This document shows, piece by piece, positions 12,194 to 24,344 of a DNA stretch of 64,000 bases. How positions within the stretch are numbered: position 1 is the first letter of the stretch; each line of letters begins with the position of its first letter. Under the pieces are notes generated by a model. That model was not told the origin of the DNA and did no database searches. It was given only the letters and a program-made list of their open reading frames with translations. This stretch comes from Periconia sp. R9002 (lineage: Eukaryota; Ascomycota; Dothideomycetes; Pleosporales; Periconiaceae). Location: contig JAMAHW010000042.1 in the NCBI GenBank assembly GCA_023627715.1, positions 124,001 to 188,000 of the forward strand, written 5' to 3'. The translations under genes and the position numbers were made by a program.

Positions 12194-13894
12194 TCAGAGA
12201 GTGTTATCGCGGGACACCATGTGGTAGAAGTCGGGGTCCCAGTTGACACACTCGAGGTACTCGGCGAAGAAGCGCAGGGGAGGTGGCTGGTCTGCGTCGG
12301 CCTATGCAATTGTTAGTCGACAATCAACGTTGCCGGAGCGATCAAAGAATGTACGTACCCGCTCGAAGGACTCCATAATGAACCTCTCATTGAGTGCGCC
12401 TGTACGTAACTTGTACTTCTTCTCCACCTCCCAAGTCTGAAGACTCCTCATATAGCTCTTAAGCTCCTTCTCCAACTTCTTCGCACTCCGCTCCTTCTCC
12501 GCTGGCTTCTCACCCCCAGATTCATCGATCGAAAGATCGCCAACACCGCCCTCATATGCCGGCTTAGGCCAAAAGTGCCGCATCAATTCCTCCGTAAGCC
12601 ACTCAGGACGCTTCGCGGCGTCGCTCAGAGTTTTAGCCCAGTACTCGCGCACACCCACGGGGATACTCTTGAGCATGCGATCGTAGTTGAGCTTGTCAGA
12701 CCAGCGCGTCTGCGAGTAATGGCCGTAGTAGTAGATGATTTCCTCGCCACGGACATTGCGCTTCGCGATGAAGAGGGGCGTCTCGTCGGAGTAGGTGCCG
12801 TACTTCTCGGGTAGGTCGTGCGCGTCTTCTGGGTTCTCTGGGTTGAAGATGGGCACGATCTTTGCGCCGTGCTTGCCGAAAGACGAGGGCTTGAAGGGCT
12901 CGAGGTCGTAATTGAGGAGGTAGTAGCATCGGTTGGGGAGAGGAGAGATGCCGTGGGAAAGGGGGATGAAGAAGAGGCCGGGAGACCATTCGATGGCGCC
13001 TCGGAAGAGCTCGGTGAACTCGGCGCGCTTGATGCCCGCGATGTTGGAGTTGGGAATGTGCTGGGTGATGGAGATTGGGAGGGATGAGAGCGTGGTGAGG
13101 TAGTGAGGCTTCCAGGCGAAGGCGTTGGCGCTTCCGAGGGTGAGTCCAGTTGGGGGCGTGAGGGTTTTGAAGGAGGAGATTGAAGAAGCGATGGTGGTGG
13201 AGTCGTTGGGCAGGACGGCTTTGATAGTGTCAATATCGTCGTCGTCTCCGTCGTTGGGGGGGATAGCGAGAGGCTTAAGGGCTTCCATATCATCGTTGTC
13301 AGCCTCAGAAAGAGCAGACGACATGAAAGAATCGTTTCGTGAGTGCGAATGCATTGGACCGCCGTTAGACTTGTGGAGATGGGGTGGAACTGAGACGTGG
13401 GATGTGGTTGCTTTCTGGGCGTTGGCATTGTCGTCCTTGGGAACATCAAGAGACATGGCGGAATCATTGCGAGCGTGCGAACGGGTGGAGACACCATTGG
13501 CCTTGCGAAGATGGGGTGGCACCGAGACATTGCGAGCTGCTGCCTGTTGGTCGTTGGCGCCGTCGAGCAGGCTTAGGCTGCGAGCATCAACGAGAATGCC
13601 TTCAAGCTCGCTCTTGAACTCCGAGGCCCGCTTTTTGAGAAGGGGACTCGCAGTCGTGTCGACTTCGCCATTCATGACCCCACCGGCGAAAGTGACGAGC
13701 CATTCGATCGTTTTATTGAGATGCGCGATGTCGGATTGTACAGACACTTGACTGCGAGCGAGCTTCTCTGTAATGTCATCGAGAGTGTCCTTGACTTTGG
13801 CTAACTCAAGCTCATTGTTGGACTGGCTACCGTAGTCAACCGCCATCTGTGGAGAGAAGTTGTTAGCTTGGGGGTTCATCTTGGAACCAGGCAT
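12194..13894 (-). CDS. DUF6697-like fungal protein of unknown function
   Basis: Two exons (13894-12359 and 12301-12194) around a 57-bp GT-AG intron give about 547 residues. The intron is needed because the unspliced frame ends in unrelated sequence, whereas the spliced tail (FFAEYLECVNWDPDFY) is the kind of aromatic-rich end seen with this domain. The N-terminus (about 25-110) is probably helical. Residues 123-148 and 167-192 are diverged copies of one motif containing VSVPPHL[RH]K and a basic RNDS site. The C-terminal half (about 250-547) is the folded part; I associate it with the fungal family DUF6697, from memory only. No catalytic motif or signal peptide is visible. It is convergent with the Zn2Cys6 gene and divergent from the SAP30-like gene 1.4 kb away. 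Confidence 0.82.
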
Positions 13895-15319
13895 GATGGA
13901 CGAGGAAAGATGGAAGAAAGGTTAGTAAACAGCCGGCCGAAGTATATAGTCGGACACGATCGAAGGAGGAGTCGGGCGAGTTGAGTGTCAAGAAATGGTG
14001 GTTATAAAGAGATGGAAAAGGTCGACCGGGTGGAGATGAATAGGTAAAGTTATAGAGTAGCGGTGGAGACGAGGAGGTAAAGGTATGGAGTGACCGGGTG
14101 ACAAAAGAGAGAGAAGAATGGTGTTTATATGGAGCTGGTCTTGGTCTGAAGTGATGAAGGTGAGGGTAGGTCACAACTTGATTGGAGATCCGGCGGGAGT
14201 GAGAGTGAATGTGAGAGTGAACATTGACAAGCATTCACGCAGTGAGTGAGGTAGAAATCGGCCACTTGCTAAGTCAACCCATTTGAGTGAATGGGACGGC
14301 AAAGGTGCATGAGAACCGATTGGGCAGATGTCATAGTATTTGCAAACATATGTACGTATATCTGGAAGGAATTAGTTGTGTATGTAGTTATATAATGCAT
14401 TCAGCCCAAAATATCTACATGTACTATAAAAGCTTACTTGACGCTCCATGCCACGTTGTACACTAGTAGCGGTTCACTATACAAAGTCTTTCTTCTTTTG
14501 ACATAGTCATCCGATGAAAGCTGTTGAAATATCCAAGATCACTTTGACAGACTCAAAGTGAAAACTTCAATATTAAGGTGATTGGCAAACCATGATTGGC
14601 TCAAAATGGCCGCCTTCTTTGCGTCTCGGCACTGTCGGGTACAGCGTGTACTATCTAATCTCCATTTCGTATGGCGGTCAGCACATGGCGCAGAATGTCG
14701 TTGTCGGCCAGATTCACCGCACAACGCCGTCTCTGATATACAATCGCAACCCAGGAATTCCATCGCTACTCGCAGAGGTTACTTCTCAGAGCGGGTTTCA
14801 TCGAGATGTTGAGATGTTTGATACATGTCTCTCTCCTAGATAGGAACAAAGTTGAGCCGATCGGCGAGGGCGCAACCCGAGACCAATGGAAGGCGACGAC
14901 ATCATCTCACCAGATACTCAAGAGAAGCGACATGAGATGAAGGAACAACTGCACGTCAAAGTCGCCGGGCGAGATGGCGTACACATGGTGGCCGTTCAGA
15001 GCAGAGGAGAGAGAGCTTTCACACGCGACTCGGTTGAGGTACAGTTGTTCAGTAGGAGATGAGCCGCCGCCCGCCCCCTTCCCCTTCGCTTGGACCCTTG
15101 ATCCTGAATGACGAAAGTGGCCCGTGCCCCGAAAGCGACTGGATGGCTTCGCGGTCGACTTTCTCTCGACTTACAACGCTGTGGTCAACAACGTACTGGA
15201 CGAATGTAGCAGTCATTCCTCACTCGGAGCTACGTCAAGCGAACCTTTTTACGACGTCTTAAACTTAATTTCTATTACAATTTCTCCACACAAGCACCCG
15301 CGACCCTACTTTTGGCCCC
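13895..15319. other. Divergent intergenic region, with one small open frame
   Basis: Separates the start codons of the DUF6697-like gene (-) and the SAP30-like gene (+). A 58-codon ATG-initiated frame at 14886-15062 (+) encodes a charged peptide but has a weak start context (pyrimidine at -3), so I do not call it a gene. No RNA gene or repeat is seen. Confidence 0.5.
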
Positions 15320-15954
15320 ATGCCTCCGTCGAAACGCACACAAGAGGATCCGCAATCCCTCAAGGAGAAGTTACACTCACTCCAGGGTACCGGCGCCCGT
15401 GGCCGTCGGAATGGCAACGCAAACATCGCAAATGGAAGTAATCTGAAGGAGGTCATGTCCTCCAACGGGGACAACGCTTCCACCAACAGCGGGCAGAATG
15501 AGCATACCTCTGGAGTAAGCCGCCTCCCATTCTCACGTCGTAGTGCTCTTTTTTTTTTCTCAAAGCCCAGCGACTGACAATATTCTCGATAGACAAGGTG
15601 GGATACACAGGACACGGCTGTCCTCCAAAGTTACCGACGAGCGTACCGCCTCGATACCCAGCCTGCCTTCAAAAACCCCCTCAGTCACGTCGTCCTCAAT
15701 CAGGGCATCGGGCGGTTCTCACCGACAATGTCACGACCAAAGTCGAAAACAAGGGTGGAGAAGAGCCATTTGGCATTGGCTGTTCGAAAGAACTTCAATG
15801 CGCAAGCCGTGTCGGAAACAAACTGCATTGTGGATTGGATTTACACCGTCAAAAACCAAGGTAATCCGACCCCGTCCTAAAGCTATCCATTGCTTATACT
15901 AACGGCCGTCTAGACAAGGAGTTCAGAGTTCGATTTGCGCCACCGCGGAAATAG
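15320..15954 (+). CDS. SAP30-like Sin3-binding subunit of a histone deacetylase complex
   Basis: Three exons (15320-15514, 15593-15860, 15914-15954) give about 167 residues. The N-terminal 65 residues are polar and Asn/Gly-rich. Exon 2 carries the region typical of the fungal SAP30 Sin3-binding domain: a YRRAYRL motif, a GIGRFSPTM segment, then a helix with LALAVRKNFNA and an IVDWIYTV strand. SAP30 proteins bridge Sin3 and the Rpd3-type deacetylase in the nucleus and support transcriptional repression. The last exon adds only a short basic tail ending in PPRK. Both introns (78 and 53 bp) have GT and AG ends. The assignment rests on motif recognition. The small size fits fungal members, which lack the animal SAP30 zinc finger. 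Confidence 0.85.
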
Positions 15955-16710
15955 ATCGCCTTACGCGCACCCTTCGTCATTTCGGAGCCCTTTTTTTTTC
16001 TTACTCACTTCATCTCGATACCCTTGCCACGAAACGGCGTCGAACAGTCTTTTATATACTATTATGGCACATGCAGCATTGAATAGGCGTTTAGGATCAG
16101 TCCGGTAATGATGTAGAATTGCGACAACTTTGGAAAAGGGATTGGGACATACCTCCACGCTGAATGGCCATCCTCGACGACATATTGGCAGAGCCAGTCG
16201 ATACCTGGTCACACGGTTACGATACATAAGCATGAACTACTATAAAAACGATTCCACCTCCAAACTGTGCTCGCCATCCGCGTCGGTGCTGCAAATCATG
16301 GTGTTCGACGTGAGTGAGACCTTTTTGTGTGATTGATAATTAGTGTGACTGTGCCTCGGTACAACGTTTTGCGGCATTGATGGATCAGGAACACCGCTGG
16401 CTGTGGATTTTCTGATGTTCTCTGAAATGGGATTTGAATAGATGTAACTTTACAAACATTCTGCCCGTTAGAGAAATATTCGCTGGCCATAACCATTCGC
16501 ATAGGGGTTATTCTTCTAGAAATTCCTGGAATCGACCAACTGAGTTGACGCGTGCGCCGAACGCCAATGACATCGCGCGTAAAGTGCGTCCGAGCGTCAA
16601 TTTTCTTTCGTTCACCATACACCCCAACACTTCAGAAAGATCCCTTTGATCATCCATCGTTGTATCAGAGTCAACATTTCAAATTTGTCCTGTTCTTTCC
16701 ATTAGTCAAA
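15955..16710. other. Intergenic region upstream of the Mdj1 gene
   Basis: Non-coding by all signs. It contains a heat-shock-element-like motif at 16514-16531 and is otherwise featureless apart from a short T-run near 15991-15998. Both flanking genes are on the plus strand, so it holds a terminator for the first and the promoter of the second. Confidence 0.55.
16514..16531 (+). promoter_or_regulatory. Heat-shock-element-like site upstream of the mitochondrial Hsp40 gene
   Basis: The bases read TTCTAGAAATTCCTGGAA: four alternating 5-bp units TTC-nn-GAA-nn-TCC-nn-GAA, with one mismatch (TCC for TTC). This matches the binding pattern of the heat-shock factor Hsf1. It lies about 180 bp upstream of the Mdj1 start codon. 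Mitochondrial chaperones are known Hsf1 targets in fungi, so the location is sensible. Binding itself is inferred. Confidence 0.6.
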
Positions 16711-18383
16711 ATGGCTTTTGCTGCTCCTGCGCTGCCTTTCAAAGCAGTCGCTCCGGCGCGCATCGCTTCTGCTACCCGCCATTGCCAGCAACGAAACCTA
16801 TCGCAATCATCAAGAGCGCACCTTGCAAGGCCATCAATCGCAGCGCAGAGGCAGAAGAAGAACACTAATGCGCCACGGATACGCGTGAGTTAACACTTCC
16901 CCCCAATCGCCCCATCAAGTCCATGGGCATTCCTGCTGACATATTGTATCCGTAGTTTTTTCACGCAACATCACCTTTCCAAGCCATCAAAGACCCCTAT
17001 GCTACTCTAGGTGTTCCGAAATCCGCTACCGCCGCCGAGATCAAGAAAGCTTACTACGGACTTGCAAAGAAGTATCACCCGGATACCAACAAAGATCCTT
17101 CTGCAAAAGACAAGTTTGCCGCCGCCCAGTCCGCTTACGATGTACTCTCCGATGCCGAAAAACGCAAAGCCTACGATACGTATGGAGCTTCAGCATTCGA
17201 TGCCAACGGCTCTTTTAACCCTGGCGCGGGGGCTGGACCGGGCGCTGGCGCAGGCAATCCGTTCGGCGGCGGCTTCGGGGGTTTCGGTGGCTTCGGCGGA
17301 GGGCAGGGTGGGTTTAGTGGAGGTTTTGGTGGGGATATCAACATTGAAGACCTCTTCAGTGCATTCGGAGGTGGTGGCGGCAGGAGAGGTGGCAGAGGGA
17401 GGAATCCATTCGAAGAGCAAATCATAGTGGGTGAGAATATTGAGGTGCAGACCAACATCTCTTTCATGGATGCCGTGAAGGGAGTCAGCAAGGAAATACA
17501 CTACACACCAATGGTAGAATGTAAGACATGTTCCGGCTCCGGATTAAAGAAGGGCGCAAAGCCGAGCGAATGTAAGAGCTGCGGTGGTACGGGGCAGAGA
17601 GTGACAAGCATGGGCGGATTTCACATGAGCACTACATGCGGAACGTGCGGCGGGGCAGGCGTTGCGGTTCCCCGAGGCTCCTCGTGCGGAACTTGCGGGG
17701 GAGACGGTGCGGTCAAAGAGCGAAAAACTATCACGGTTGATATTCCCGAGGGAGTCGATGATGGCATGCGGTTACGAGTGGTGGGTGAGGGTGATGCACC
17801 GCTCACAGGGCAAGCCATGGGAGCCGATGTTCGCGGCACCAAAGGAGACCTCTACGTGCTCATCCGTGTAGCATCGAACCCCAACTTCAAGCGCACAGGT
17901 TCCGACATTCTGCACACGGCAACGATACCCATAACGACTGCGGTGTTGGGCGGCGAAATCAAAATCCCCACTCTTGAGGGCGAGGCTCGGGTCAAGGTGC
18001 CTACTGGTTCCAACACCGGCGACCGTGTTACATTGTCTGGGATGGGCATGAAGAAGCTCGGTGGTCGCCGCCCCGGAAAGGGCGATTTAAGAGTCGAGTT
18101 CAAGGTCAACATGCCCAAGTACTTGAGCCAAAATCAACGGACCATCCTGGAAATGCTAGCGGATGAAATGGGCGATAAGACAGCAAAGAGGATGATTATA
18201 GTCGACAAGAACAAGACTACGGAGAGTGAGGCGACGGATACAGACGATCACAAGAACGAAGGGTTTCTGAAGAGCGCATGGCACAATCTCACGGGCCAGC
18301 ACCGTCATCTAAACAAGGACGCGTCAGAAGGCGAGACGAAGAAGGACGACGAGGAACCTAAGAAAGGGTCCGGGTCAGGATGA
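16711..18383 (+). CDS. MDJ1: Mitochondrial DnaJ (Hsp40) co-chaperone Mdj1
   Basis: Two exons (16711-16884 and 16956-18383) give about 533 residues. The N-terminal 58 residues are rich in Arg, Ala and Ser without acidic residues, as expected of a mitochondrial presequence. A J domain follows with HPD at about residues 99-101, then a long Gly/Phe-rich region. The zinc-binding centre at about 247-309 has four CxxCxGxG repeats ([32 protein letters not shown]). Next come the DnaJ C-terminal substrate-binding domains and a charged tail. Mdj1 stimulates the matrix Hsp70 (Ssc1) during folding of imported proteins. The length fits yeast Mdj1 (just over 500 residues). A heat-shock-element-like motif lies upstream. 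The tail, rich in Lys and Glu, seems longer than needed for the family. Confidence 0.95.
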
Positions 18384-19838
18384 AGAGAAGAATCAAGACG
18401 AGAATCATAGACTAGGGTGGTTAATCTGGATGGTCAAACCAGCCCCTTTCCCCTCTCCTATTCGGCGGTATGTATGTATGCATGTATGTATAGCGTAATT
18501 GGACATGTGAGAAGAGACGGCGTAAAAAAGGTGGGCTGGAAGCATTTGTTGGCGTCGCTTATTATCTGCTCTTGAGTTGCTTGCTTTGCTTTGCTATGGG
18601 GATATGTAAGTATTCCATGTGGAGTGTACCAGTAGTATTTTTTGTTAGACCAGACGTCACTCTAGGCCTCTCGACTCAGGGCAATGTTGTACTATAACCT
18701 CTGTATCAATCATCCAATTTTTTCTTCTCAATCCTCATCCACTGATTTTCCCATGGTACATTATCATGCACGACATCACACGTTGGCAATACATCAACAT
18801 TGAACCAACAGAATATCGATAAAGGAGGAGCGGTTACACAAGCCTCCTTTTGTGCCATGTACGCACCGTGACTGGCTCGCTCGGAAGCGCGCATCGTCCT
18901 CGCTCGTCTGCTGGAAAAGTGACGGACCCCCGAAAAGCTGCAGCGATACCCAATTCCCTGGCATACCCAGCAGGATAAGGCATAGAGTCTAGGGGGTTTA
19001 TTCGATGGAAATTGTCCGACGATGCGTGGATGCTAAGCGCCGAGGGGATTCGGAGGCTTACATGTGTCGTTGCACAAGTTAAAGCTGGATGGATCTATGG
19101 ATGGGGGTGGTCTGCTTTGAGGATTTAGGCGTTGCCAATGTGATTAAGACGCAAAAGGATAGTTGAGATGGTGGGTTGTAAGGTAACCCCTGGTATCGGG
19201 TTGAATGCCGTCTCCACATCTTCCATCGTCATATCATAGACATACATTAGGGCGGATGTTGGAGGTATTGGAGAGAATGAACAGAATGGATTCTTTTTCG
19301 ATTGTAGGTGAGTACATACATATGTATGCTTTAGTTTGTAATACATTTAGGACATGGGGAAAATGTATGGGTATGTAGTGTAAAGCACGTGTGGTGTAGT
19401 TAACATTTGAAGGACGGTTCGGCAGCTTGGTAGCTAGCTCTGCCGCTCAAGAGCCGCCCGCAGCAGGCCACATACATACAAAGTAGGTACACTACGTAGA
19501 ACAAATCAACCCTGCAACCATGCTGGGCCTGCATGCTCCTGCCCGTACACGCCTGCCGACTGCAACGCGACTTTGAAAGCTTCACACATTATTCTTTGCT
19601 ACACTGCTTCCATCGAGACATCCCGTGTCAGCACCCGACTACTCTGCTGGGGTGAGCTGCCTACGCGCCCAATTGCTCGCCCGCAATCCAGATTCCAGAA
19701 TCCAATCCAATACCGCGTCCCTACCCCACCACCACATCCACCTGATCAGATCTCCCTCTTCACCTCCTCCGCTTCCACACACTCACCCAGCCGGCAGGCC
19801 TCTTCGCCTCGCCCAGCACCCACCTTCGCTTCGCCATC
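18384..19838. other. Intergenic region between Mdj1 and Bro1
   Basis: No gene recognised. It contains a short GTAT/CATG repeat near 18470-18492 and C/T-rich sequence close to the Bro1 start, as in a fungal promoter or leader. Open frames here have no family motifs. Confidence 0.55.
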
Positions 19839-22800
19839 ATGACCACCCTCACGCCCATGATATCTGTCCCGCTCAAGCAGACCAACGAGATCGACTGGAT
19901 CAACCCCCTCAAGGGCTACATTCGCGCAACCTACGGTGACGACCCAGAACGCTATGCCGAAGAATGCGCCACCCTAAACCGTCTGCGTCAGGACATGCGA
20001 GGGGCCGGCAAGGACAGTGCTGCGGGCCGAGACTTGCTCTATAGATACTACGGCCAGTTGGAGCTGCTGGACCTGCGGTTTCCCGTCGACGAGAACCACA
20101 TCAAGATCTCTTTTACATGGTAGGTGCCATCATATCCGCAAAAGAGAGGAAGAAACCAAGGTCAATAGAGAGTCCCGTTTCGCAAGTGGAGAGGGGCACC
20201 AGGGCAAAGTGACTCAGCTAACATAGACAACTCGATATTAGGTTCGATGCCTTCACCCACAAGCCCACCTCCCAATACTCGCTCGCCTTCGAAAAAGCCT
20301 CCATCATCTTCAACATCTCCGCCGTCCTATCGTGTCACGCCGCAAACCAGAATCGCCACGAAGATGTCGGCCTCAAAACCGCATACCACTCTTTCCAGGC
20401 TGCCGCCGGCATGTTCACCTACATCAACGAGAACTTCCTACATGCGCCTTCCACCGACCTGAGCCGAGACACCGTCAAGACGCTAATAGCTGTCATGCTC
20501 GCCCAAGCACAGGAGGTGTTTTTGGAGAAGCAGATTGCGGATGGAAAGAAGGTCGGGCTTTTGGCCAAATTGGCTAGTCAGGCGGCCTTCTTGTACACAC
20601 AGGCTACCGAAGGAGCCCAGGAGAATGTCACAAAAGCTGTCTTCGAAAAGATATGGCTGTCAATGTGCCAAGTCAAGGCCAGCTACATGGCATCCATGTC
20701 AGAGTACTACCAGGCGCTTGCAGACAATGATGCGAACTCTCACGGCGTGTCGATTTGTCGGCTGCAAGTTGCGGAGGCCGATGCCAGGGACGCGAACCGG
20801 ATAGCCAATTCCTTCCCTTCCTCTGCGCCCGCCAATTCCAATCTCCCCGCAGATAGTGGATCTGTGCTGGCTGAGATGACGAAGAAGCATCTTCAGAACG
20901 TACAGGAGAAACTAGCAGAATTCTCCAAGGATAACGATTTCATCTACCATCAAGGCGTGCCGAATGAAGCATCTCTGACGCCAGTGCCAAAGCTGCCCGC
21001 CGCAAAGGCCATTCCCGTTAGCGAATTGTACCAAGGACAGGATATACAAAGGATTATCGGCCCGGATATTTTCCAAAAAATTGTACCCATGGCCGTCACA
21101 GAATCCGCAAGTTTATATGACGAGGAGAAGGCGAAGCTGATACGAGCGGAGAGCGAACGAGTCGAAGTTGCAAACGACGAGATGGCGACTAGTTTCGATA
21201 TCCTAAAACTGCCGGACAGCTTGAACGTGTTAAGAGGTGGCATGGATCAGGATATGATGGTAGACGAGGAGTTTAGAAGATGGTGTGAAGAGCTAGCCGG
21301 CCATGCGCCCTTCACATCAGCCTTCAATCAACTAAACAATGATAAAGCGGAGATAACAAAAACGCTGGACGCAAGCATGAAGCAGCTTGATATGGAAGAG
21401 AGTGTGTGCGAAAAAATGAGATCAAAGTATGGTGTGGAGTGGACACAGCAACCCAGTTCTCGACTGACTGCAACTCTGCGGAGCGACGTGAGGAATTACC
21501 GAGGAGCAATCGAAGAGGCGAGCACAAGTGACCACCAGCTGTACGATACTTTCCGACAGTTTGAGGCCGATTTCGATGAGATGAGATCCGCTGGGGAAAC
21601 TGACGAGGCTGATGTGTTGTATTCGCGGGCTATGGTGAAAGCTGGAGCGCAAAAAGGGAAGAGCCCTCGTCCTGCCGAAGGAAATCTTATCGACGATGAC
21701 TTTGATGATGGGCCTACTGTTGCGGATCAAATCGCAAGCGTCGAAGACCTACTGAGAAGATTAAACCTGGTCAAGAAGGAGAGGATGCAGGTATTGAAAG
21801 ACCTGAAGGAGAAGGTATGTTTGGTTTTCGTCATGGTAAGTAACTTGTTGGGTTAACAAATTGCTAGGTTCATTCCGACGACATCTCCAACGTGCTCATC
21901 CTCAACAAAAAAGCGATCGCAAATCAGGAAAATCAGCTTTTCAAAGCTGAACTCGAGAAATTCCGACCGCACCAAAACCGCATCTTACAAGCTAACCACA
22001 AACAATCATCTCTCCTCAAGGAGCTCACGCGTACATATTCGGATCTTCTCAAAGACAAGCGCGTACGATCAGAACAGACCAAATACGAGGCGTTCAATAG
22101 GCAAAGAAACACCGTCATGTCGAAATATAAGAAGGTGTACCAAGCCTTCAACGATCTGAATGCCGGGTTGATGCGTGCTCAAGGCTTCTATTCCGAGATG
22201 AAAGAGACGGTTTCTAGTCTGCAGAAGAACGTGGAGACATTTGTCAACAACAGGAGATCTGAAGGCGGTCAGCTTCTTCAAAATATTGAACAAAAGAAAT
22301 CGCAGGGTGCAGACCAAGAACAACAACGCCTGAAGGATCTGATGGACCGCATGTCCATGGAACCCTCTGGTTCTTCTCCGGTCTTAGCGGGCGGTGGCCG
22401 TAAAAAGAGCATACCAGGTCCACTTTCCTCCACCCCATTAAACCAAGGCGGATACCCATCAGTATCATCCACACAACAATCCACATACAACCCCGTTGCC
22501 TCACCACCCGTCACACCAAGATACCCATCAACCAACGCTCCCGGACAACAGCAGCCCCAGTATATGTCACCACAACCACATCAACAACCCTATGGCGCCT
22601 CCAACGGCTTCAACCAACAACACCACCAGCAACAGCCTCAATACGCCCACGCCCCATCACACTCCCAATCCTCCTACAACCCCACAAACTACGGCCCCGT
22701 CTCTCCGCCACCGCACCAAACCTACTTCTCCCCGCCTCCCCCGCAGCACCAGCAACAACAGCCCTGGGGTCAGCCCCCACAACCGCAACATCCCCCACAG

Positions 22801-23052
22801 CAGCAGCAGCAACCGCCGTATGGATCGTACACGACGCCCCAACCCGGCTTCCCGCAAGGCTACGTCCCGCCTCCGCCCCCTCCCGGGCCCCCGCCTAGTC
22901 AGCAGCTCGATTATAGTCAGTATACGCAGCCGTACCCGAGTGGACCCGGCGGGTACGCGGCACATGCCCCGCAACAGCAGCAGAGGCATGGTTCGCAGCA
23001 GCAGCAGCATGGTGCAGCGGATCCGTGGGCTGGGTTGAGTGGGTGGAAATAG
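19839..23052 (+). CDS. BRO1: BRO1-domain protein, ESCRT-associated vacuolar sorting factor Bro1
   Basis: Three exons (19839-20119, 20242-21814, 21868-23052) give about 1012 residues. The N-terminus (ISVPLKQTNEIDWINPLKGY) opens a BRO1 domain of about 390 residues, which binds the ESCRT-III subunit Snf7. A coiled-coil V-shaped (ALIX LYPXL-binding type) domain follows to about residue 740. The last 240 residues are a Gln/Pro/Tyr-rich tail. Bro1 acts on endosomes, recruiting a deubiquitinase to cargo before it enters multivesicular bodies. The N-terminus matches fungal Bro1 better than the related pH-signalling protein PalA/Rim20. The 122-bp first intron is needed to restore TW|FDAF; intron 2 is 53 bp. 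A second in-frame ATG lies six codons downstream, so the exact start is uncertain. Confidence 0.95.
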
Positions 23053-23435
23053 AGCGTTGAAGCGATGTGAGGCATAAAATGATGATTGGATCGGGGGAGG
23101 TGTGGCTAGTATAATAGTTTTCAGTTTCGAGTTTCTTTGTGAAATCGAAAGCTAGACGAGAGGCGTTTTTTCGTTTTCGGTGTGGTGTGTAGTTAGTTAG
23201 TTAAGTTACCTAGAGGTAATAATATCATCATCAGAGTGACACCGAAGTGCATGCATATCTGTGTTTTGGGTGCGTGGTTATGAAGTGTTTTGGAAGGTTT
23301 GGTTCGTTTCTCTTCGATCTCTTCTCTCTCTTCTCTTCCCATTCCTGCCTTTTTTTTTTCTTCTTCTGCTTTAGGACTTTCGCGTAGGTGTGTATAGGTT
23401 GATATTTAGGATGGTATGTAGGATTTACACGTCGA

Positions 23436-23497
<62 letters not shown>

Positions 23498-23982
23498 TGT
23501 TTGTTCTGATATTTTTTTTCCTCTTCCCAGTGCTACGCAACATCCTACCATACCCTGTCCCTAACGGTATAAAACGTATAACGTTTGTTTAGTCGTGTGT
23601 CTCACCTCAGTAGTTCGACTGCTCAATGAGTGGGGGTAAACGAAATAAATATGTATATAAATCAAGGAATCAAGGAATGTTATCTTATAGAAAAGTAGCT
23701 AAATATCCAAGACAGAGAAGGAAGATGTAAGATGGAAGGAGTGTATAGGGTCAGCGTTGTTAAAGTAGAAAGGATAAAAAGACCGAAGGGAAAAAAAACT
23801 GTAAAACCAGGTAAAGGAAAACAAATCACAAAGAAGAAGAAGAAGCAGAAGCAGAACAAGAAGGACTGAAACAAAATAAAAAACACCCCTCGAAGATGAA
23901 ACAAGAAACAAAGCAAAACAGGCACTCCTCCGTACTCCCTACCACGACTCCCACTCGCCGGCACAAGCTCCTCACCACCACA
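23053..23982. other. Convergent intergenic region with microsatellite
   Basis: Holds the 3' ends of Bro1 (+) and the secreted-protein gene (-). It contains a compound GT/GA microsatellite (23437-23492), a T-run near 23351 and an A/G-rich stretch around 23780-23900. Open frames here are products of the simple repeats. Confidence 0.65.
23437..23492 (+). repeat. Compound dinucleotide microsatellite (GT)9(GA)19
   Basis: Nine uninterrupted GT units (23437-23454) run directly into nineteen GA units (23455-23492), in the 3' flank of Bro1. Likely polymorphic in length between strains. Confidence 0.97.
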
Positions 23983-24312
23983 TCAATACACATGCGTCGT
24001 CGGCCTAGCGAGTCCCTGACTTAACGTGTCATCTACAAACGGCGTGCTCTCCGTCTTCGGGTACGCTGTGAACGTTGTGTCGTTTTCTTCGTCTGCGGCG
24101 CTGCTGTTGCTGCTGCTGCTGGTGGTCGTTGTTGGGGTGGGGAGTGTGATTTCGGAGGAGGAGGGGTCTTCTTCAGGGGAGGATTCAGGGGGGGAGGAGG
24201 TCGTGTTGTAGAAGGGATATGTGAATGATGATGATGAAGACAAAGATGAGCTTGGTTCGACCGCGCCGGGGACGGGTTCTTCAGGGGAAGAAGGCGCGGT
24301 CTCTGGGTCTTC

Positions 24313-24344
<32 letters not shown>

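Noticed and set aside
12625..13530. 301-codon minus-strand frame
   Set aside because: Overlaps the DUF6697-like gene on the same strand in another frame; Ser/Pro/Thr-rich translation typical of a shadow.
13125..13751. 208-codon plus-strand frame
   Set aside because: Antisense shadow of the DUF6697-like coding exon; no motifs.
22496..23038. 180-codon plus-strand frame
   Set aside because: Alternative frame over the Gln/Pro-rich tail of Bro1.
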